DNA of 64,000 nt from positions 1-64,000 of the forward strand of contig JAQTLP010000002.1 of NCBI GenBank assembly GCA_028714855.1, read 5' to 3'. The DNA comes from Phycisphaerae bacterium. Lineage in GTDB: Bacteria > Planctomycetota > Phycisphaerae > Sedimentisphaerales > Anaerobacaceae. The notes below the pieces were generated by a model, which was not told the origin of the DNA, searched no databases, and saw only the letters and a list, made by a program, of their open reading frames with translations. The position numbers and the translations under genes are program-made. This document shows, piece after piece, positions 61,657-64,000 of the stretch (position 1 is its first letter; each line of letters begins with the position of its first letter).

Positions 61657-63894
61657 TTATAATTTGCAGGGCAGGAGAATTGTTACGGTGGTACCGCTGC
61701 CGGGGCTGCTTGTTATGGAAAGGGAGCCTCCGTTTAACTGGATGAGCCTGGCAGCGTGAGCAAGGCCCATCCCCCGCTTTCGGCCGGCAGGTAGATTAGA
61801 GAAAAAGGGGAACATCGCCTTTTGAAGCGTCTGCTCATCCATTCCGCAGCCGAAATCAACGATTGTCAATTTTACAAAGCCGCCGGAGGGGTCTGCAGAG
61901 GCAGAGATTTTTACAGGGCCGTAACTATCGGCGTAAGACTGGATAGAATTACAGATGACATTCGCGATAGCCGATGCAACCTGAGCGGAATCGGCGAAAA
62001 TGTTTTTGATGTCCCCAACAACTTCAATCCTCGCATCGATGCGCTCCACACCAGTTTTGCGCGATGCCAACTGTATGGCTTCATCAAGTATCTGCCTGTG
62101 AGACGTCCAGGTCTGGTGAGGCGCCGGCGGGCTGGCAAAGACAAACAGGTCATCGATAATCGCGGTAATTTGGCCAGCGTTTTTCCGGATTTGTTCGAGT
62201 ATTTGTTTTTTCTGGGGGTCGGTCTCGCCGGCAGCGAGCATCTGTGCCCTGCCTGATACGACCGAGAGCGGATTATTCAATTCGTGGGCAGCGCCGGCGG
62301 CCATTTCAGCCAAGGCATCCAGAACATCCGTGTTACCCGCAGTCAAGCGAGACGGCGTCTGTATGTCGGCGGGCGGGCCGGCGAGTGACTGCGCAAACTG
62401 CTCAGCAAACCGCTGCCAGCTTGCGGAGGCAAAAGCCAAGCCTAACACAGCCCCTGCGATGGAGGCGGTAGTCTTAAACTTTTCCTCGAACTGCTCCGTT
62501 TCCACGGGATAGTGAAGCTCGAAGACAATCGCTCCAACTGCTTTATTGCCGGCGAGCAGAGGGAGTAATTTCGTATGGCCCAGGTCGAACTCGACATTCA
62601 ATTGCTCAAACAGCCAGCCGGTGTAATCGGCAGCGTTAAGAATTGCGAAGCTATTTGAAATTGCCTGCGGTATCGCCGATGCATCAGTTGGGGCTTTCAG
62701 CAAGACGACCTTTGTCCGCGACGGACTTTCCACAACAACGGCTTTGAGGTACTGAGGATTATCCGGCGGGACTAAATATAAGCAAACCGAACCAGCCTGG
62801 TAAAACTTCTGCCAGCGGACGGCGAAATTTTCCGCTACGTCAACCGGACTATCATTCGAATCCAGGCTCAGCAGAAACTCTTTTGTAAACTCGAAATGGT
62901 TTAACGCGGTCTGCAGGAAACTGTTTTCGAGCGCCAATTCCGACTGCTTCTGCGCCAGCTGGTCGGCGGCAGCGTGAAGGGCGCTGCAATATTCATCGGC
63001 GGTAACCGGCGAATCCAGACCCAAAGCCTCTACTTTTTCTGCGATCTTATCCGCGAGAGGACTACGGATTTGCTCTAACTGGTCGGGGGTTATCGCCAGA
63101 AGCTGCGCTATTTTGTCCACTGAATCAGGCGTGTCGAAACTTCCCGACAGGCCGATGCCACACTGCCGGGCGATTAAATCGGCCAACTGAACCACCTGTG
63201 CGATTTTCGCTTCGGGCATACTTTGAGAGATTAGATTAACGTCGCTGTGGTGGAGCCAAATTGCGAGCATAATCTGATTGGGCAGGCGCCACTTTGCAGC
63301 GAGTCGTTTGCCGAGGATTGTATGGTCGAGGCCGAGATGTTTTTGCTCAAGCGTTCGTGAGCAGGCCTGCTGCGATTGCGCCTGTTCGACGATGGCGGCA
63401 AAACTTCTCGGCATTGCCTCATCAAGGGCGAGCTTTCCGATATCGTGCAGCAGGCCGGCCGAATACGCCAACTGCAAATCCATTTGAGGGGACAAAATCG
63501 CGGCGATATCTTCAGCACAACAGGCGACGGCAAGGCAATGTTCCACAAGCTGTTCTCTGAACGATACCCTGCGTTCATCCCTGCTGAAAGCCGGATAAAC
63601 CCTGACAGACAGAAGGGCCTGACGAACGGCGTGGGCAGGCAGTTTGTCAATCGCCCGGCGAACTGAGAAGCCCTCGCCGGGACTGTTTAAACCCTTTTTG
63701 TTCATAAGTGAAAGAATGGCGGCAGCAAGAGCCGGGTCTGATTCGACTGTTTCAGCCAAGTCCGAGAGCCGGGCCTGTGAGAGATGCGAAAGAAATCGTG
63801 CCGCAATGCAAGGCAAGGCCGAAAGGGAATTGAGGCGATGAATGACTAATTCAACCTGATGAGCAACTGTTGGGTCAGCGATTTTCCCCGGCAT
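61657..63894 (-). CDS. HDOD domain histidine kinase
   Basis: 745 residues. The N-terminal HDOD domain (about 15-240; LSALPCIAARFLSHLSQ, LLHDIGKLALDEAMP, WLHHSDVNLIS) retains an HD pair. A GAF-like sensor region (about 325-500) follows. HisKA has the phospho-acceptor AAHELNNPLSVVSGRAQML (about 535). The HATPase has the N box NVICNSIQS (about 645), G1 VDFGCGMDEQT (about 681), G2 GMGLAHAARL (about 711) and a C-terminal TVTILLPCKL. No transmembrane segment, so cytoplasmic. No response regulator is adjacent. It is convergent with the giant gene, 33 bp apart. Confidence 0.9.
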   Translation of the reverse strand: MPGKIADPTVAHQVELVIHRLNSLSALPCIAARFLSHLSQARLSDLAETVESDPALAAAILSLMNKKGLNSPGEGFSVRRAIDKLPAHAVRQALLSVRVYPAFSRDERRVSFREQLVEHCLAVACCAEDIAAILSPQMDLQLAYSAGLLHDIGKLALDEAMPRSFAAIVEQAQSQQACSRTLEQKHLGLDHTILGKRLAAKWRLPNQIMLAIWLHHSDVNLISQSMPEAKIAQVVQLADLIARQCGIGLSGSFDTPDSVDKIAQLLAITPDQLEQIRSPLADKIAEKVEALGLDSPVTADEYCSALHAAADQLAQKQSELALENSFLQTALNHFEFTKEFLLSLDSNDSPVDVAENFAVRWQKFYQAGSVCLYLVPPDNPQYLKAVVVESPSRTKVVLLKAPTDASAIPQAISNSFAILNAADYTGWLFEQLNVEFDLGHTKLLPLLAGNKAVGAIVFELHYPVETEQFEEKFKTTASIAGAVLGLAFASASWQRFAEQFAQSLAGPPADIQTPSRLTAGNTDVLDALAEMAAGAAHELNNPLSVVSGRAQMLAAGETDPQKKQILEQIRKNAGQITAIIDDLFVFASPPAPHQTWTSHRQILDEAIQLASRKTGVERIDARIEVVGDIKNIFADSAQVASAIANVICNSIQSYADSYGPVKISASADPSGGFVKLTIVDFGCGMDEQTLQKAMFPFFSNLPAGRKRGMGLAHAARLIQLNGGSLSITSSPGSGTTVTILLPCKL

Positions 63895-64000
63895 TTAGTT
63901 ATATCCTCGTATTCAACTATTAATTTTAATCACTAACCCGTAACCACCAACTAAATACCATTTAACCACTATTGGCTTTTCAACTGCAGAGCAGCCGCGA
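63895..64000. other. Window end, gene-free
   Basis: Only 106 bases upstream of the HDOD-kinase ATG. AT-rich, with the words aactaaatacc and aaccacc; no promoter is recognised with confidence. Confidence 0.4.

Overview
The window looks like the chromosome of a Planctomycetota bacterium, most likely class Phycisphaerae (Sedimentisphaerales-like). This is inferred from gene content: pilus genes with SHS2-fold PilM proteins, a PadR plus HAAS-type membrane protein pair, a giant secreted carbohydrate-active protein with a dockerin-like C-terminus, and abundant short dispersed intergenic repeats. No phage, insertion sequence or CRISPR array is visible. Several sigma70-type promoters can be read directly (TTGnnn, 16-17 bp, TATAAT-like).

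Layout. 1-3000: the end of an unrecognised gene, a dispersed repeat and a DUF4139 protein. 3104-30266: about 27 kb, almost all on the minus strand, encoding type IV pilus / type II secretion-like machinery in two blocks. Block A (30266 to 21856) has PilM-N-O, a PilP-like protein, a PilB-type ATPase, PilT, PilC and two prepilins. Block B (19787 to 3104) has a second ATPase and PilC, two almost identical major pilins, two successive minor-pilin modules (PilV/W/X-like), a second PilM-N-O set, a ParA ATPase, a PilP/GspC-like protein and the only secretin. A tRNA-Val, a small lipoprotein and a URO-D-family gene separate the blocks. A 375-bp direct repeat with paired 17-bp boxes brackets the second minor-pilin module.

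30559-48075: mixed housekeeping and accessory genes: gpsA (with a repeat-derived in-frame insert), a GH51 arabinofuranosidase, hflX, rpsU, a PadR regulator with its membrane partner, tRNA-Ser, mltA, ygiQ, rpmH (a short gene of 49 codons), an M90 (MtfA-like) peptidase, a lipoprotein form of Pcm, tRNA-Gly, trigger factor, two tandem clpP genes and a lipoprotein.

48467-63894: secreted giant proteins. A phage-collar-like fibre protein is preceded by stacked micro-ORFs. It is followed by a 0.5-kb scar region holding two pseudogene remnants, and then a 3597-residue protein that combines two BNR_4 propellers (a fold used by ulvan-lyase-type enzymes) with one GH105-like unsaturated-uronyl hydrolase, many FN3 domains and a dockerin-like tail. 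Next to it, convergently, is an HDOD-histidine kinase. A degraded copy of that kinase's C-terminus lies on the other side of the giant gene. The best candidates for undescribed biology are the giant protein and its flanking duplication, the repeat-bracketed duplicated minor-pilin modules with paired boxes, and the mobile-repeat insertion into gpsA.
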